A stretch of DNA of 64,000 nt from the NCBI GenBank assembly GCA_037576195.1, contig CM075101.1, positions 39,246,001 through 39,310,000 on the forward strand. Reading direction: 5' to 3'. A program made the translations under genes and the position numbers. This stretch comes from Phytoseiulus persimilis. Lineage: Eukaryota; Arthropoda; Arachnida; Mesostigmata; Phytoseiidae. The notes under the pieces were generated by a model, which was not told where the DNA came from, did not search any database, and worked only from the letters and a program-made list of their open reading frames with translations. Each line of letters opens with the position of its first letter. Position 1 is the stretch's first letter. This document shows, piece by piece, positions 15,401-29,190 of the stretch.

Positions 15401-18400
15401 GCGCCTCACACGCAGGCAGCTAAGCAGAAGCAATAGACCGGACGAGTCTATCTGTCTCGACCAGTTCGCACCTCAGACTATACGAGTCGTGGTTATCTCA
15501 TGCCCACCGTTTCGAAATGTATATCAGTAGGTCGCTGGAGGCTCATAGGTATCCACATTCTTCGAAAATGTGACCGGTGTCCTCGCCTTCGACTCGGGAG
15601 TGCCATCCTCGGATGTGTATGCCCCATTCTCACGGAGTGCGAAGCCCTCGCCAGCATTCGGATTAGCGTAGGTTCGACGTTTCTGGAGCTCAGACGGGCC
15701 AGGACTTCAGCGTCGGTCATCCTGCCGCTATCAACGTGATGGCTCGACAGAAAATTTCGGGAAAGTGAACGGGATGCCATGAAATACTCTTTTCGAAACG
15801 AATACGCTTCCAAAACAGCAACGGTCGAAGGGAGCAATGAGCAACGGATCTACCGGTGATTAGTCCCCCTAATTGTGGATTTGACTTGGACTCGGAACAA
15901 AAAGAACTGAAAGCGAGATGTGTTACGAACAAAGCCAACAACCCATTAATTCTACATGGCCACGATTCATCAAGGCGCATATTACGCAATTCGAACTGCG
16001 TTTTTTTCTGGGAACTACAAATATGGAATCGAGAGACGTAACGTATCGTTACCGTCGATGATGAAGGAGAGGAAGTATGTGTCCCCTTGAACTCATCTGT
16101 TCCACTCCATGCGAGGGACGGCAACGACCCCTTCCGTCGCAAGAGCTCGAATTCGTCCTTGGAGTCGGCGACCGAGAGAGCTTTTTCGCATCCTTCGGAA
16201 ACTTCGTTGATATCCCGTCGGCAGCACGCTACCGGATAGATTCTGCGCGAGTTAGGCGAAACGGTGACCGCGAACCACAGCAGTCCCTGTGGAGCATGTT
16301 CTGGTGAGATCTGGAAGCAAATTCCTGAGACTAATGGGCCCGAGTCAAAATAGGTCCCCCTTGTGCTCTTAAAGGGCACATATCTGGTCTCTTGCGAATG
16401 GTGTTATCAGCTCTCTTGGTTTTCTCCGATCTGTAGGTGACACAATTTCGTTGTTCGTGTTTCCGCTATCGCCGTCGTTTACGTTGGACCGCTCGTTTTG
16501 AGAACAAGCGGTAGAGAAACTCGGTTCCTGAAGCCGTGCTTGTTTTTTAGTGATTTTCTCTATTTGATCTGAGTGCGGTGACATTGCGCTGTTTACACGC
16601 GAAACGCATCGGATGGAAATCGCAAGAATCTCCCAAGACAAGGCACGCCACGGCCCAGGTCAAAGCGGGGACGGTGTCATTAACACGCAAAATAATCCTC
16701 TTCGTTGAAGAGCTGCGCATTGAATGGAGTAGAAGACGGTGTTCGGAAATGGATGGGGAACCGTTTTGTCGTCGGTAACTCGCCATGTGCTCATAGGGTT
16801 TCCGACGACGACAAATCTTGCGGCCGAACCCGGCCAGGAAGTTGCGAACAGACCGTTATTCCTGCCACTGACACACTGCGGGTGTCTTATTAATCGAGGA
16901 TTATTCGATTCCGTTTGATAAACGCTGTGTGCGCTAGCGGTTGAACAGTTGAACTAGCGAACACAAACGGTCCTGGACACACGAGAGGATTGCGCAGTCA
17001 GTCTGCCTGATGGAATCTTAATGCAGAACGGGAATGAAGGGGAAAAGACGATCACAAAGCCGAATCCGTCTTCTTCGACAGGAAACGCACACAAACCGCG
17101 CGCTGTGCAAGCTGTCCGCCTAATCTCGGCATTTCTTTAACTGAACGCAGTTGAATCGGCCTGGAATCACCGCTAGATGAAATGCTTCGACTGGTCCTTG
17201 GAGAGCGCTCGGAGTGTTCGGCTAGGGACGGTCATGAAGTAAGACGTGGATTCGCTGGTCTCGCCCCTTCAATTGATTGGGCTTTTGGGCAGTGAAAGTG
17301 TCATCAGCGCCATCGATGAAACTCATGGTGGCTTTGAAAACTGTCACCGCTGTCATCGTTGCTGTTGTTTTTTTTTTTCGCGGATCCTCAGCAGAGAACC
17401 GGTGCATCGGACGTCCTTACATATGTCCTCCGTTTGCAGCGTTCGCTTGAAAACTGAATCAGAGATCTAAAGTCGTCCGCACCGTCATCGGAAGTGAGAT
17501 AAAACAGAATTTTATCTCTCGAAGTGACGGATTGTCAGGAAGTGAGTCGGTGGAATTTCCTTCTGCTTTTCTCCCGTTTTCTCCAATGATTAGAAGAAGA
17601 TGCGGTCGATGCAGAAGACCCCAGCGGTACAACGGAAAAACCGAGAAACGGAAGAAAAATACACTTTGCTTGAGTGGGAAGTTCGCGAATTTGATCAAAC
17701 GGATTTGTTCGTTTGTCGTCATCAGCCTCGATCAGGGAGCTTTTTCATCGTTTTTGAGATCCGATTTCAACCCACTGGAATATCGGAAGCGATTCCAGGA
17801 CCTGAAACTCTGGGAGCAACGGCTGGAGAGCCGGATCCAGTTTTCCGACGTTCGGCGAACTGAAATGTGAACCAACCGCTAGATGTTTGGTCGCCAGACA
17901 CCCTGAACATCGAGTTCGTCGACTCGCCCGAATGATCTGACTACAGTATCCGTCTCGGAGACGGACCCGAGGAAATTAATGCAGGAGTTGAACCAGATCC
18001 GTGTCGGATACAAAAGAACAAGTTTTGGATGTTATTCTAGGCTTGAAATCAGATTATGTTCCGTAACTTGAACACTCGAATCCGAATGAACTGCCGAGCC
18101 GTTGGAAGAAAGCATAAAGTCACGCGATCACGATCAAATTCACTTTGCCGGATGATTTGTGGAATCAATCACAAGATTCGAGCAGAATCATGCCGGATCG
18201 TGCTCATTGTGTAAGAGGTTCATGACGACCACCGGTGTTTCAATAATGAACGAAAATCCGGAGGCATCGCTCGCTCGTACGGACCATACATTCTTTTCAA
18301 TTCGGCTGTCACGATGATTCTCCCATTTTCCAGAATCCTCGGGGCTCAGTTCACAGCTTTCTCTAGTAGCGGCCTCCTGTTCCGTTTTCCTTTTTCGTCC

Positions 18401-21400
18401 TTTCGGACGAAGAGATGAATCCCACCGAGTCGGTTTTGAAAGCCTTCGACGACGATCGCTTTGCGGGAACGGCTCGTTTGAAAGAAGGCTCGATACTCGT
18501 GGCGAAGTTCTGCCGGAGTTTCTGCGACGAGCGACGACCCGACGACGATCGGTCGGTGTGTTTTTGCTCGTAGGAAGTGAAGTAGATAAAGGTAGAAAGA
18601 AAAATAGAAGAAGTTCCCGCACATGGCTGACTGGTCAGGCGTATTCAATCAGGGTGACTTAGACCGTAACGTTATTGATCGCCTATGCTAATCACTCGGA
18701 TCGTCCGTCAGCCGCTCGCCTTCCTCCGTTTCGGCTCGTTTTCGCCAACCTGCTCGATTCCTTTGCCGGCCCGTAACACCGCCCGCCGCGACGCCGGCAA
18801 GGCCCGACCGATCGAGTTTTGATCTAAGAAATATGGCGCCTCCGAACGGATTCCATGAAGGTGTCATCCGGCATCAGGCCAAGTCCAGGATTCTCTCCGC
18901 ATTCATAACAGAGAAATCCGCATATTACCTATTGGAAGGATTTTCTCATTTTGAGGAAGCCGCTGACGCGTTGTAGAGTCGCTGTCATGAGAGAGCCTCG
19001 CGAGGTTTCATCACCCCATGAGGGAGGTTTCATTCTCCGCTTTTCACATGAGCGTCCAGTCTAATTTTGGTTGTTTCTGATATGAGGACTCGAGAAAGGT
19101 AGGAATCGGCTGGAGAGAGTTTGATGTAACGGCGCCCTTGAAAGTGAAAACATCTCACGAAAGGGGTTTGTGCAGACCCACCGGGCGTGACGATGTGAGA
19201 AACGAAATTACAACGGCCAACACATATCTGGCCACAGACCCGATGGCGGCAATTGTGCGGGTCTCTGAGCCAGTCTGAAGCGAATTACTGTCTGAGCCAG
19301 AGTCGAGCATTGAAACGCAGCCCCGGTAAACAGTCAGCCCATTTTCGTGATCCGCAAAGCCAAGAGGGAGTTTGGGCAACCCCAGCCCGCAATCGCAATC
19401 AGGCTTATTAGGCCGCAATATGGAAATCATCATCAGCTGTGGGCTCGAAACGGGTCCCCCACCTCCACCGCCCTCGGAAGAATCCTGGCCCACCCCTGGA
19501 TACTACGGATACAATCGAAAATAAGGGATTGACCGACTTGATCCTGTGCGAATCATCGTTGAGCTCCGATTTGGAATTCTCATTTTATTCGCAGGTGAGA
19601 AATCCTCACAACATTTCTCGGCCAAAACCACCGGGAGCGGACACCGAGCGCGTAAAAGGCCGAAATGTGCGCCACTTGACTCTTCCACGGTTACAAGTGA
19701 GAACTTCTGCGGAACGAATCCAATCGCTTTAAACAAAACGGCGACCCACAAAAATGGCTCCATCTAGCCCGACGAATGAGCACGCACGCACTCCCATCAT
19801 GCACACGAACACGTCAAAGGGATCTTGTAAGCCATTAACCCTTCTGGGGAGGTCCCCGTGCTTCATCTTCTGGATATACCGATCGGGGAAGCGATTGAGA
19901 TCCCGATTCCTCGAGGCGAAGCAAGATCCGAACGATTTCTGGATGTGGCGCAAGGGTTTGCAAGAATGCCAAGAAATGTCGCGATCAAGTCCGACCGATC
20001 CCTTCGCGAAAGTGATGACGACGACTTGATCGTACCGTGACCAAGTAATGTTGCTTTCTTTGTCAACTGTGGCAACGTAGCGGATAGTTGAGCGTGGCGG
20101 GCGTGACGCAACAATCATTTTACAGCGTACATACGAAGTTTCGGCCCGCAGTGCGGAGCGTTCTTCACGCAGTTTACTCGATTTCAACTAGCGGCGGTCG
20201 GCCTGGAAGGCTTGTCCGTTTCTAATGAAGTGTGGATTCGTTATCAGTAAATTCAAGTTTTGACCGATATGACAACATCCTTCGGTATACGTTGAATGCC
20301 GACGGTACGCCAACTGCTGGCGGACTGCTATCTGCTCGGGATTCCCGACTGCATACGCTCCCGTCACGCTTTGATTTCTAGAAACCGAGTGCCCTGTCGA
20401 TTGTTTATGTTTTCAAGTCATCCCCAACGAGTGAGTGGCTTGATCAGTGGCTGTTTACTCGTCCTGGCGGTCGGTTTGTTTCTGAAAGAGTCCGCGGAGA
20501 GAGATAAAGCGGTGGGCCGATCGGCTGAAACGGGATTGACATTAGTTCCATCAAACTTCGGATTTTGTTCCGAGTTATTTTTTTAAGGCCTCAAAAGAGT
20601 GATCCGTGTCGGTTGGCTCGAACCGGCTCCGTTCGCTTCTGTGAGGATTCAAGAAATCAAGATCACGGCGAGGAACTCCTCGCCTCAAGGCTTCTGACGT
20701 TTTCGATCTGGCGCCGAACTTTCTCGTTCTCCGGCTTTAATATGGCGGAACTGGGCAATTAAGTTCCTGGCTTCGTATTTTTTAGTTCTCTCATCCGATT
20801 CTCCACTGACTTTCACGGAATTCGTTCGCCAAATTTCCGCACCTGTGTACGCTACATCCAGATGGTTAGAATGGTTACGCTACATCTGAATGTAGGAGAG
20901 GCACTGGAACGCTCACGACATTGATAAAAATAGATATCAAGAGGGCGCTCATGTGTGAGAAGCACCTCTTTGATCTGACTCTCGTCACTCATATATTCAA
21001 CTGTCACCAGGATAGATTCCATCCTATTATTCACTGCCGCTGCCACGCGAAAAGAAAACAGGAACATTCAACACCTACGGTTCTGTTCGTCTGTAGGGGC
21101 CTCGAGTTTTTCTTTGGTTCCTCTCGCGCATTTTTCGGCTCCTCGTTTCCTAATCTCTCGCGCGCCAACTCGGTCTTGATTCGCCAGGCGATAGAAGCGA
21201 TGGGTCGACTAACCGAATAGGGAAAAATCCGAAGCTCTGCATCAGTTCACCTTCGTGTTCCCTGTTCGTCGTTGAGACCGGCCACTTGAAGAGTCGTCCC
21301 ATCCGAATTATTGCCTCGAAGTCGACTGGTTTGGCGTCGATTCGCTTCTCTCGACACCCATATTTTTCGTCTCGGTCTCTTACTTTCATTCTATTCGGGC

Positions 21401-24400
21401 GCCTTTTTTGCTTCGCCATGATCACCCTGAATGAATTCGTACCGTCTGCTGACCTTCAGCGCGACGCTAGGAAGAAAGTTTCAAGTTGAAGGATGCTCGC
21501 AGGGTTAGTCGTGAAAACTCTCCGTCTTTCGTCGCGTTTGTTCTTCACTTTCTTCGGCTTTCGTTACGTGAGCGGAACACAGAACAATCACGCTGTTGCC
21601 GCTCATTGGCTTGCGTGCCCGCGTGCGTGTACGCTGCTTGTGCATCTGAGTCATCAGTTATGTCATGGGTTTTGTGCCATCAGTCGACGGAGGCCCCCGG
21701 TGTTTCTGTCGTCTTCGAACAATCGTTTAGGAACTATTTCTTGGAAGAGGAAAGTACGAGAACATCACCTCTGTTGGCATCGGTTCCAAGTAGCAAGTTT
21801 CACTTCCTCCTCGAGCAAAAGAGGGGAATTCATCAGGGCATTTCAAAACTCGAGTCATTAGGCTCCACAGCAACCAGAGCTGCTGTGTTCGTTACATCGT
21901 TTTCGAGATCCTGCAGAGATCAGTTTTTTACTTCTGGTCGCATGAGCGTCCGCACAAATGAATGGGAACTCAAGACTCTCCTCTGATTCAGAGTTCAAGC
22001 TAGACGAAAGAGGAGTCAAGCTCTCAGCCGGTTCGTTATTCAGTTGAGCGGGCGGTTGACGGGGCAGGTTGAGTTTGTGCGACAGATGGCACCCCTCCAC
22101 GCCAGAATGTCTCCCGCTCGATCTGTGGACGGAACGTATCTTCTCTCATTCTTCCGTCCTCTCATCCCCCCGCTCGCTTTTTTTCTGGTCCCCCAGCGTC
22201 GGCGAGGCAGCGTGTGACGTCTGGTCGCGGTGCATCTGCGTGGGGCCGGCCGGAAGCCGCGCAGTAGACCTGATCCACTTGCTCCTCCGCGGCACGTCGC
22301 TTCATTTTATTGTTTTTCGGTTCGATGGCTCTGCTCTCTGGTTGGGAGCGAAGAAATGTTCAAGGGTCTGATCAGCGTCCGTTCGATTCTCGGAGCGGAT
22401 TCTCTCCTTTCTTCGGTAATCTAACGTTTTCGTAAGCGAGAACTTGCGCAGCAATCCACAAAGTCCCCGCCGGAGGCGTTGAGGTGAAGCATGGAGCACC
22501 AAGACTCCGCGAGCACCGGATCGAGGCTCGGACGAATCCGCAAACTGGCAAACGCCTCAACGGCGAGCGCAGGCTTTGCGCGAACGGATCCATGAGGTGT
22601 GCCTATGATGTCGTTTTTCAATCCAACCAGGAGGCTTTTAGTGCGCAAGTGATCAAGAGTGTGACATCGAAATCGGTACACTTGTGACCTTTCCACGCTT
22701 GTCCATCTTGCTCGTCGTTCACCGGTGTAGGGAGAGGTGGAGCTTAGTCAGTGAGAAGAAAGATGACCAAAATCCGCTGTCTTCGTTTGTGGATGAGACT
22801 GACACGAAATCTGCGGCGGGCAGGCTTGTGCCCGCTCCCACTACTTGTACGGCATTGGAACCGTAGAGACCAATATTCCATCTCTCCGTAACTGTTTGAA
22901 TATAAGACCCTCGACGTGAACTCAGAAGCTTTCGATTCGTTAATTACGTCCGGGAAGGAGCCTCCGGAGGAAACTCGTGTCACGGGAACCTATGCTGATA
23001 TCCAGAACGAAGATTGAAGCGACGTGTGAGGAGGGGGGAGGGGGAGCAGAACCGCAGGCATAAGTCACGCGGCGATTCCTATTCTTTCGAGTTGTGCCGA
23101 CGCTAGCGCTGCTTTCCTCCCCTCGGCAGTTTGACGGGAAGCGACATCTACTTTCGGGTCGCGTCGCAATCCGTTTGTCGGCCTGTCGCGGTGCCAGTAC
23201 CTCCATAAAATTGATTAAACCACTCGGGGATTAAGAGACACCGGGAGGAAAGTGCGTCAGTGTTCGTGATTCAGTTTCCAAACATTGCCCGTTTTGAAAA
23301 TCGCATTGTTCCTTGAATTTCCGGCAGACATTCTCTCTTTCGTTCTCGCGGTGCCCCGTTCGGATGGGCCGACCGCGAAATTCGATCTTTAACCCCGGGG
23401 CTGATTTGTAGTCGACTCGACGACCCAACGCTATGCATTCAGGCGACGTGGCACGAAACCCTATTGTGTTCACAATGGGTGTCTGACTCCGCTTCAGCGG
23501 ATTCATGCATGGAACGAAGAGGCTTCTCGAAGTGTGGCCTTAAACCAAAATTTGTTCAAGGAGTCGTGCAATCCGACCCGCTGCCGTGTGCAACTATTAG
23601 GTGGAAGGCCTTTCATCGCTGTTTTCGACCTCTGCTCGCAAGAGCGGGGGACCCATGTGGAAACACCGTCGCGTCGCGTGCCACCTCGCTGTGCCCGATT
23701 CTCCTCCGGGGCGCTTCGATACTGCCACAACTCGTGCCGGATGAGATTTTCTGTGGAATCGGAAGATTTCCGCTTGTCATTCACGGGAGGGTTTCGTTTG
23801 ATTCGAATAAATAGCTGTCAGGAATAGATTTCTGAGGGGATATCCGAGCAAATGCGATGCGGCACGGTACAATACCCGAGCACGGGCGTGTGCGTCGGTT
23901 CTCTCCAGCCGAAGGTCGAGGTCTGCGGCGTGAAGAAGATTTCTTTTAACACTAGATTTTCTCGTCCTACGATTCGATCCGTTCCGACGCTAGGACATAG
24001 GGACACGTTCAATGGGCATTCTGCAGCTTCTGAGAGAAAATCAAAAAAACACTGCGATTCGGAAGCAATCAACGGTGTCTTGGAAATGAGAAGTTCAAAG
24101 CAATTTGTTCGGATGAAGGAACGAATGACTCCGCTCACGGCGAGAAGTATAAAAACTAAGAGTGACCAAGAAGAAGAGGCGGAGCGCTCCGATGGTGCCC
24201 TACCAGGGGCACCTCGGGGCTCTGTGGTCACGTCGGGCGGCGGGCGGCAATCGCGGCCAGACATGGGTTCCAGCGGTTTCAGTTAATGACCACTCATACG
24301 TTCCGGAGTCTCGCATCGATCGCCTTCTCAGTGTGCTTGTCAGATACGGTCTCCTCTGCCGGGCCGGCTTCGACCTTGCAGAGCCAGGATCTGTGTGCGA

Positions 24401-27400
24401 TCGCTCGACTCGGAGTGGTCTGAAGCATTCATCAGGTTCTGGGGACGGTTTCGCAGAAAGAAATATCTGCGCCTCGGCGATTCCGATCTGCTTTGTTTCA
24501 TCGTTCCGGCTCAATAAGATCATTATTCTGCGACGCTTGACTGTCTCATATCATCCTGTAGATTCGGCGATCGGAGAAGTGGGGCAAAGAGAATTCCCTG
24601 CAGACGTATCGATGAATGGCGACTCGATAACCGCTTAATTTGGCTGATCAAGCGTCGTGACTTCGGTATTGAAGGCGACGACTCTCAATGATCACGATGA
24701 GGTAAAATTTGTGGGACGACCGCGCAAGGATGACTGTCGTTCCCATGAGAGGGCTACCATCGACTGAAGTCTTGACGTGGACAGAGCGGTGTCGTCGAGA
24801 CCCTGAGGACGCGATTTGGCAATTATTCGTTGCGATGCGCTCCTGCTCTTCTCCCGGTGTGGGAACTGTTTGGTCGTTCGAGCGGGAGTCTGAGCGACGG
24901 TTCGAGTTCGGGTCTCCGAGAGTGATTTTTCACCTCGAGAGCGCTTGGCTGCTATTGTGAGGGCTGAGTCGAGAACATTGCGATCTTGTCGAGTCTCGAG
25001 AACGTCTAGTTGACCACGAACCGGGTCGGGGAGCGATGCCGCGCGGATCCCAGCGCTCTTGTAGAGCAGATAGCGGATCTGCGCCAGCGGCGGAAGCCAC
25101 ATGAAACGATGACAATGTTTTACGATTGTTGTGAAAACACGAGGCATCCAGTTTACAGATACCGTTCGTCAATCAATGTTTCCCACGCCCAAAGCACGTC
25201 CAGCCCTTCTCTGTCAGCTTTCAGAGATTTGTCGCATCGGCCCGGCTGGTTGAGCAAACAAGCGCACGACGTATTTATCTTGCTACCGAACGCACAATTC
25301 AGATTACGCAGCCGCGTACCTAGACGCCGAGCGTCACGCTCTTCAGTTGGGATTCCGAGATCATTCACTACGCTTTCGGGTGTAATTTCATCCGCTCGCG
25401 AGGATGGCAAACTTCGATGAGCCCTGTTTTTTTCGTCAACTTTCTGAGCCAGTGTCGAGGCGCATCCTCACTGTAGGGAGCCTCCGATGGACCTTCGACA
25501 TCGGACTTTGAATGATCACCTTCGATGATTTACTCAAATGACCATAATTGCTGATCTCGGCACTGAGTCCGACGTATGTTTCTCTTACTTTTATCAGGGC
25601 GATTAATCGGCATCGCTTATCTCAGGGATAATCGGCGTGTGTTTTGTAGCGAAAAAATTGTTGGGTGCTGAGCCGGAATGTCCTCTGCGAATCCGGTCGT
25701 TGCTCATCCCTCCTTCCCTTCCGTCCCGACAAATGAGGTGCACCTCAGTTTTTCAGTAGCTGCCAACAAGCGGAAGAACCGAGGGTTTGGAGCGACCACG
25801 AAGCAGAAAGCTCTGCGTCCGGAGGTTACCTCAAAAGAGGACGTAGATATCCAGCTCGCTGGGTTGCCTCGTGAGCAGAGTCGAATCATTTACGGTTAGC
25901 TCACCGATGAAATTGAAGGGAGCGACGCGAAAAGATAAGAGTAGAAAACACTAAAAGCCTCACCCCACCGTATTTGGAGACGCAATTCCCTGAAACAATT
26001 ATCAACGATGAAATATCAACAGGCAGCCGAAATGAGCACGAATGCTACAACACGACTGATAGCAGATCGAATCGAAAAGAACTATGGATTGCAAAAATGT
26101 AAGGTCGAGCGATCGACACTTGGCTACGGACTCGGACGAGCTGTGAGTCAAACGTAAATAAGACGAACGACCATTTCTTACAATTGTTCACTAGGCCCTC
26201 GTCGTTCTTGTAATTACGCGACGTATTGTGGTTTTTCGAATGTTCGCGGGAAAACTGAAGTGTGAACACTTGAGAGGATTGGCTGACTCGGTGGCTTGCT
26301 TAGTCTGCCCTGGTTGCTTCTATCCTTCTTTTTTCCGTTCGCGTTTTATTGCCGCTCTTCTCTTGGGAACAATTTATCGTTCGCTATCGAATGTTGCCAA
26401 GGAAGCTGTTCGATAATACCGTCGCTGCGTTTCCTGTTTTTCAGCTTGATCTCCGTGCTTTACTTTGAGCTGAGAACTTACGTAATCTTCCGAATAGAAG
26501 ACCGATGCTGTCGAGTACTAATTATCCCCGTGTCGGGATCCCCGCCCGAGTTTTCCTGGAGTCTGCACTCCACTCCCTGCCACGGTCGCCGCCCTCGTCG
26601 AGGTCGGCTCGGAGAGGTATCGAAACTTTTCATTTCGATCCTGGTCGTGATCATCCTCGCGGAATCCGTTGTCAGCGCCAGTTTCCACATCAGGACCAGA
26701 TGAGAAGATGCGTGAAGCACTGCGTGTGGAAGCGTCCAATTACGCAATGAAAGCGCTGACTTCATCAATTAAGTCATCTTTACTTGATCGATCCATCAAT
26801 CGAGCGATCTGCAATGAGCCCGTGAGCTGTAATAAAAGACCGTGTGGATCGAGTATCACAGAATCGGCATCGACGATATCGCGAAGCGCCATTGAGAAAA
26901 GTCACACATTTTATTGCTCTTCTGATGATTCTATTAATTGTCGCGCTGTGGGCCTGGTGATCGCTGCGTGAATATTCGACGCCGTTGAGACGTGAACGCT
27001 TCCCGCGCCCCGGGCCAGCCAGCCAACGGCCGTTTCAGAAGACCGCGATTGACTTCATCGCCGCTCGGTCGAGTTGAGATGGACGATTGTGCAAACTGCT
27101 GAGACTCTCTCAACCGCAAGGCTGGGATGGAGCTCGACGGTGAGCGAGTCATGGGATAAACGAATCATATTCACAAAGTTCAAAAGGAAAGAAGACAATT
27201 TGAGTTGTTTCGAAACAGCCGTCCGATCGACAGACTCGGTAACTAGCTGCGCGATGGAATTTCAATGTTTGAATCTCAATGAGCAGAGGACCGGCTGAGT
27301 GAATGGAGTGACGAAGGTGTGTGCGTGAGCGTTTCAGTGAAAATCATCCCGATTCAGATCCGGCAAAACTAACGGATGTCACTCCTCCGGAACGTGGCCG

Positions 27401-28930
27401 ATAGAGGCAAAAAAAAACCCCACTGAATTTACCGTTCTGCCGCGCGAACAAGCCAGGTGACTCAACGCTTCCATCAATGGATGCTCGGGAGGAAGGAAAG
27501 AGTGAGCACAGCAAGAAAGTGAAACGCAGACGGTCTCGCATGTCAACGCAAAAACTCACGGCACGAGACCGATGTGGTCTACCTATGCGACTGGGTTTTT
27601 TTCTCTTCTGAGTTTTCCTTGTTGTTTGTGTTCGTGCTCGTTCTAGAATCCTCCGTGAGTGTCTGTGTTCGTGCTCGAGAACCACAAAGAATCCACGGGA
27701 ACGTTTCAGATGAATCGACAAGTTCGTGGGATTCAAGAGTATAGAATCTGATTTGGGTCTCCATAATGTCGATCTGCTTCATCGAGAACTCAGATGTCTA
27801 TACTTGGATACCAGGTGAGAGACCGAATTCATTCTATGGTTTCCTTCCTCCGGGGGCGAGACCGAAACTTCATGAACGTCAGAATCAGGAACTGCTTATC
27901 ATGGGAGCCCTGAATTCGCTCACAGTGTCTTGAGACGCGGGGTAGCCGGATCGATTGTATCACTTTCAATGGGCAACGCGTTTTTTTGTCAATTACAATG
28001 AGATACTTTATTAGGGCCCGACTTCGTCGATTATTTCGCAGAGAAACGAGAACAAAATGTTTCAACTGTGATCCGCTCTGCGAGTCCTTGGTTTTCACGA
28101 TCGCCAGCTTTGATTGAGACGTTCGTTGTTCGTTGAGCTTTTTTTTTATTGCCAAGTCAAGGCGTGATCAGCTTCTTAGTCTTACAGTGGCGTCCCCCTA
28201 TTCTCGACCTCACTACTTTGCTTCTATTATTCTTTCCATTCATTAGTTTTTTGTCGATGACTCCTCTGCTTGGCAAAGCCCTTTCAGGATTACGACCCTC
28301 TTTCTTGCGAGAGTAATCATTCCGAAACTTGAGTCACTCAGCGTTTCTGCCCTATGAAGTTGTGTGCAGTCGAAGTTCCGCCGCGTACGGTGTCTTCTTC
28401 ATATTGCTTTCGGGATTCAGAAATTCCAAACGCGCTGCAGACCGCTTCTGCTTCCGACGGGACATTCAAATGCTTGGCACGCAAACAGACGGGCGGGCGC
28501 AAACGGCCGAAGGACAAACAAACGACCAAGCCAGGAGATTGTCAGTTGGCTTGTGAAGTTCAAATCAGTGCGATGAGTCATGAGCTTTTCTGAGAGTTGC
28601 TCAGAAAAGTTTCCGTTGACGTTCGTCCAGGAGATTGGGAAGAAGCTACGAGTTCTTAGGAACCAGAGCAAAGAAATCGTTGCCGTGAACGCTACGTGAC
28701 CACGGTAGAGATCCGATCCACGTGAGCTCCCCTCACAACATGCGCGGAAGCCATAGAATGTCGGGCATGCAGTCAAAACTCGTACGAGTCATAAGAAAGA
28801 TAATTTTAATGGATAGAGCCCTCGATTCACAAACGAGCTTCTCACGGATCTGGAAAAGAAGAAAACAATAAATAAGAAAAAGAGCCGAGATGGAGACCTA
28901 CAAGAACGGAAGAAATGAAAAGCGATTTCT
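15401..28930. other. Region without recognisable genes (second part)
   Basis: Open frames reach 220 codons here (minus strand, 16379-15717), but their composition is mixed and they match no family I can name. A frame at 25678-25899 on the plus strand has an exon-like mix of charged and small residues and ends at a stop, but I could not join it to a neighbour. No tRNA, rRNA or transposase motif was seen. Confidence 0.45.
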
Positions 28931-28976
28931 CATGACATCTTGCTCAGCGGGGCGATGTTCTCCTGCAGGTTGTCAC

Positions 28977-29123
28977 CTGGTCGATGGATTTCCACGAAGT
29001 TGCGGTTTGTACTGGTCGACGTAATCCTCGTTGTCCACTCCGTAACCAGTTGCCATAACAGCAATAAATAACACTAATGGTGACGACGAGCAAAACCACG
29101 ATCATCGCCCTCTTCGTCCCCAT
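28977..29123 (-). other. Candidate first exon or small membrane protein (two overlapping frames)
   Basis: Two plausible translation starts overlap on the minus strand. The frame from 29123 opens with a basic residue pair followed by a run of about 14 hydrophobic residues ending in IYCCYG, which looks like a signal anchor. A second frame starts at 29056, reads MATGYGVDNEDYVDQYKPQL and continues to a possible donor (CCAG then GTGACA, exon end 28977) in phase 2. Only one can be the main product. No following exon was found, and no family is recognised, so this may be chance. Confidence 0.2.
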
Positions 29124-29190
29124 GACGTTGACACGAGCAAGGAGCCGAACGAAGCCTTGACAACGTCGAAACCGCCTGAGGAGCAAACGT

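Noticed and set aside
15717-16379. Minus-strand open frame of 220 codons
   Set aside because: No family match, no hydrophobic or repeat pattern, no convincing splice sites, and about the length expected by chance in 64 kb read in six frames.
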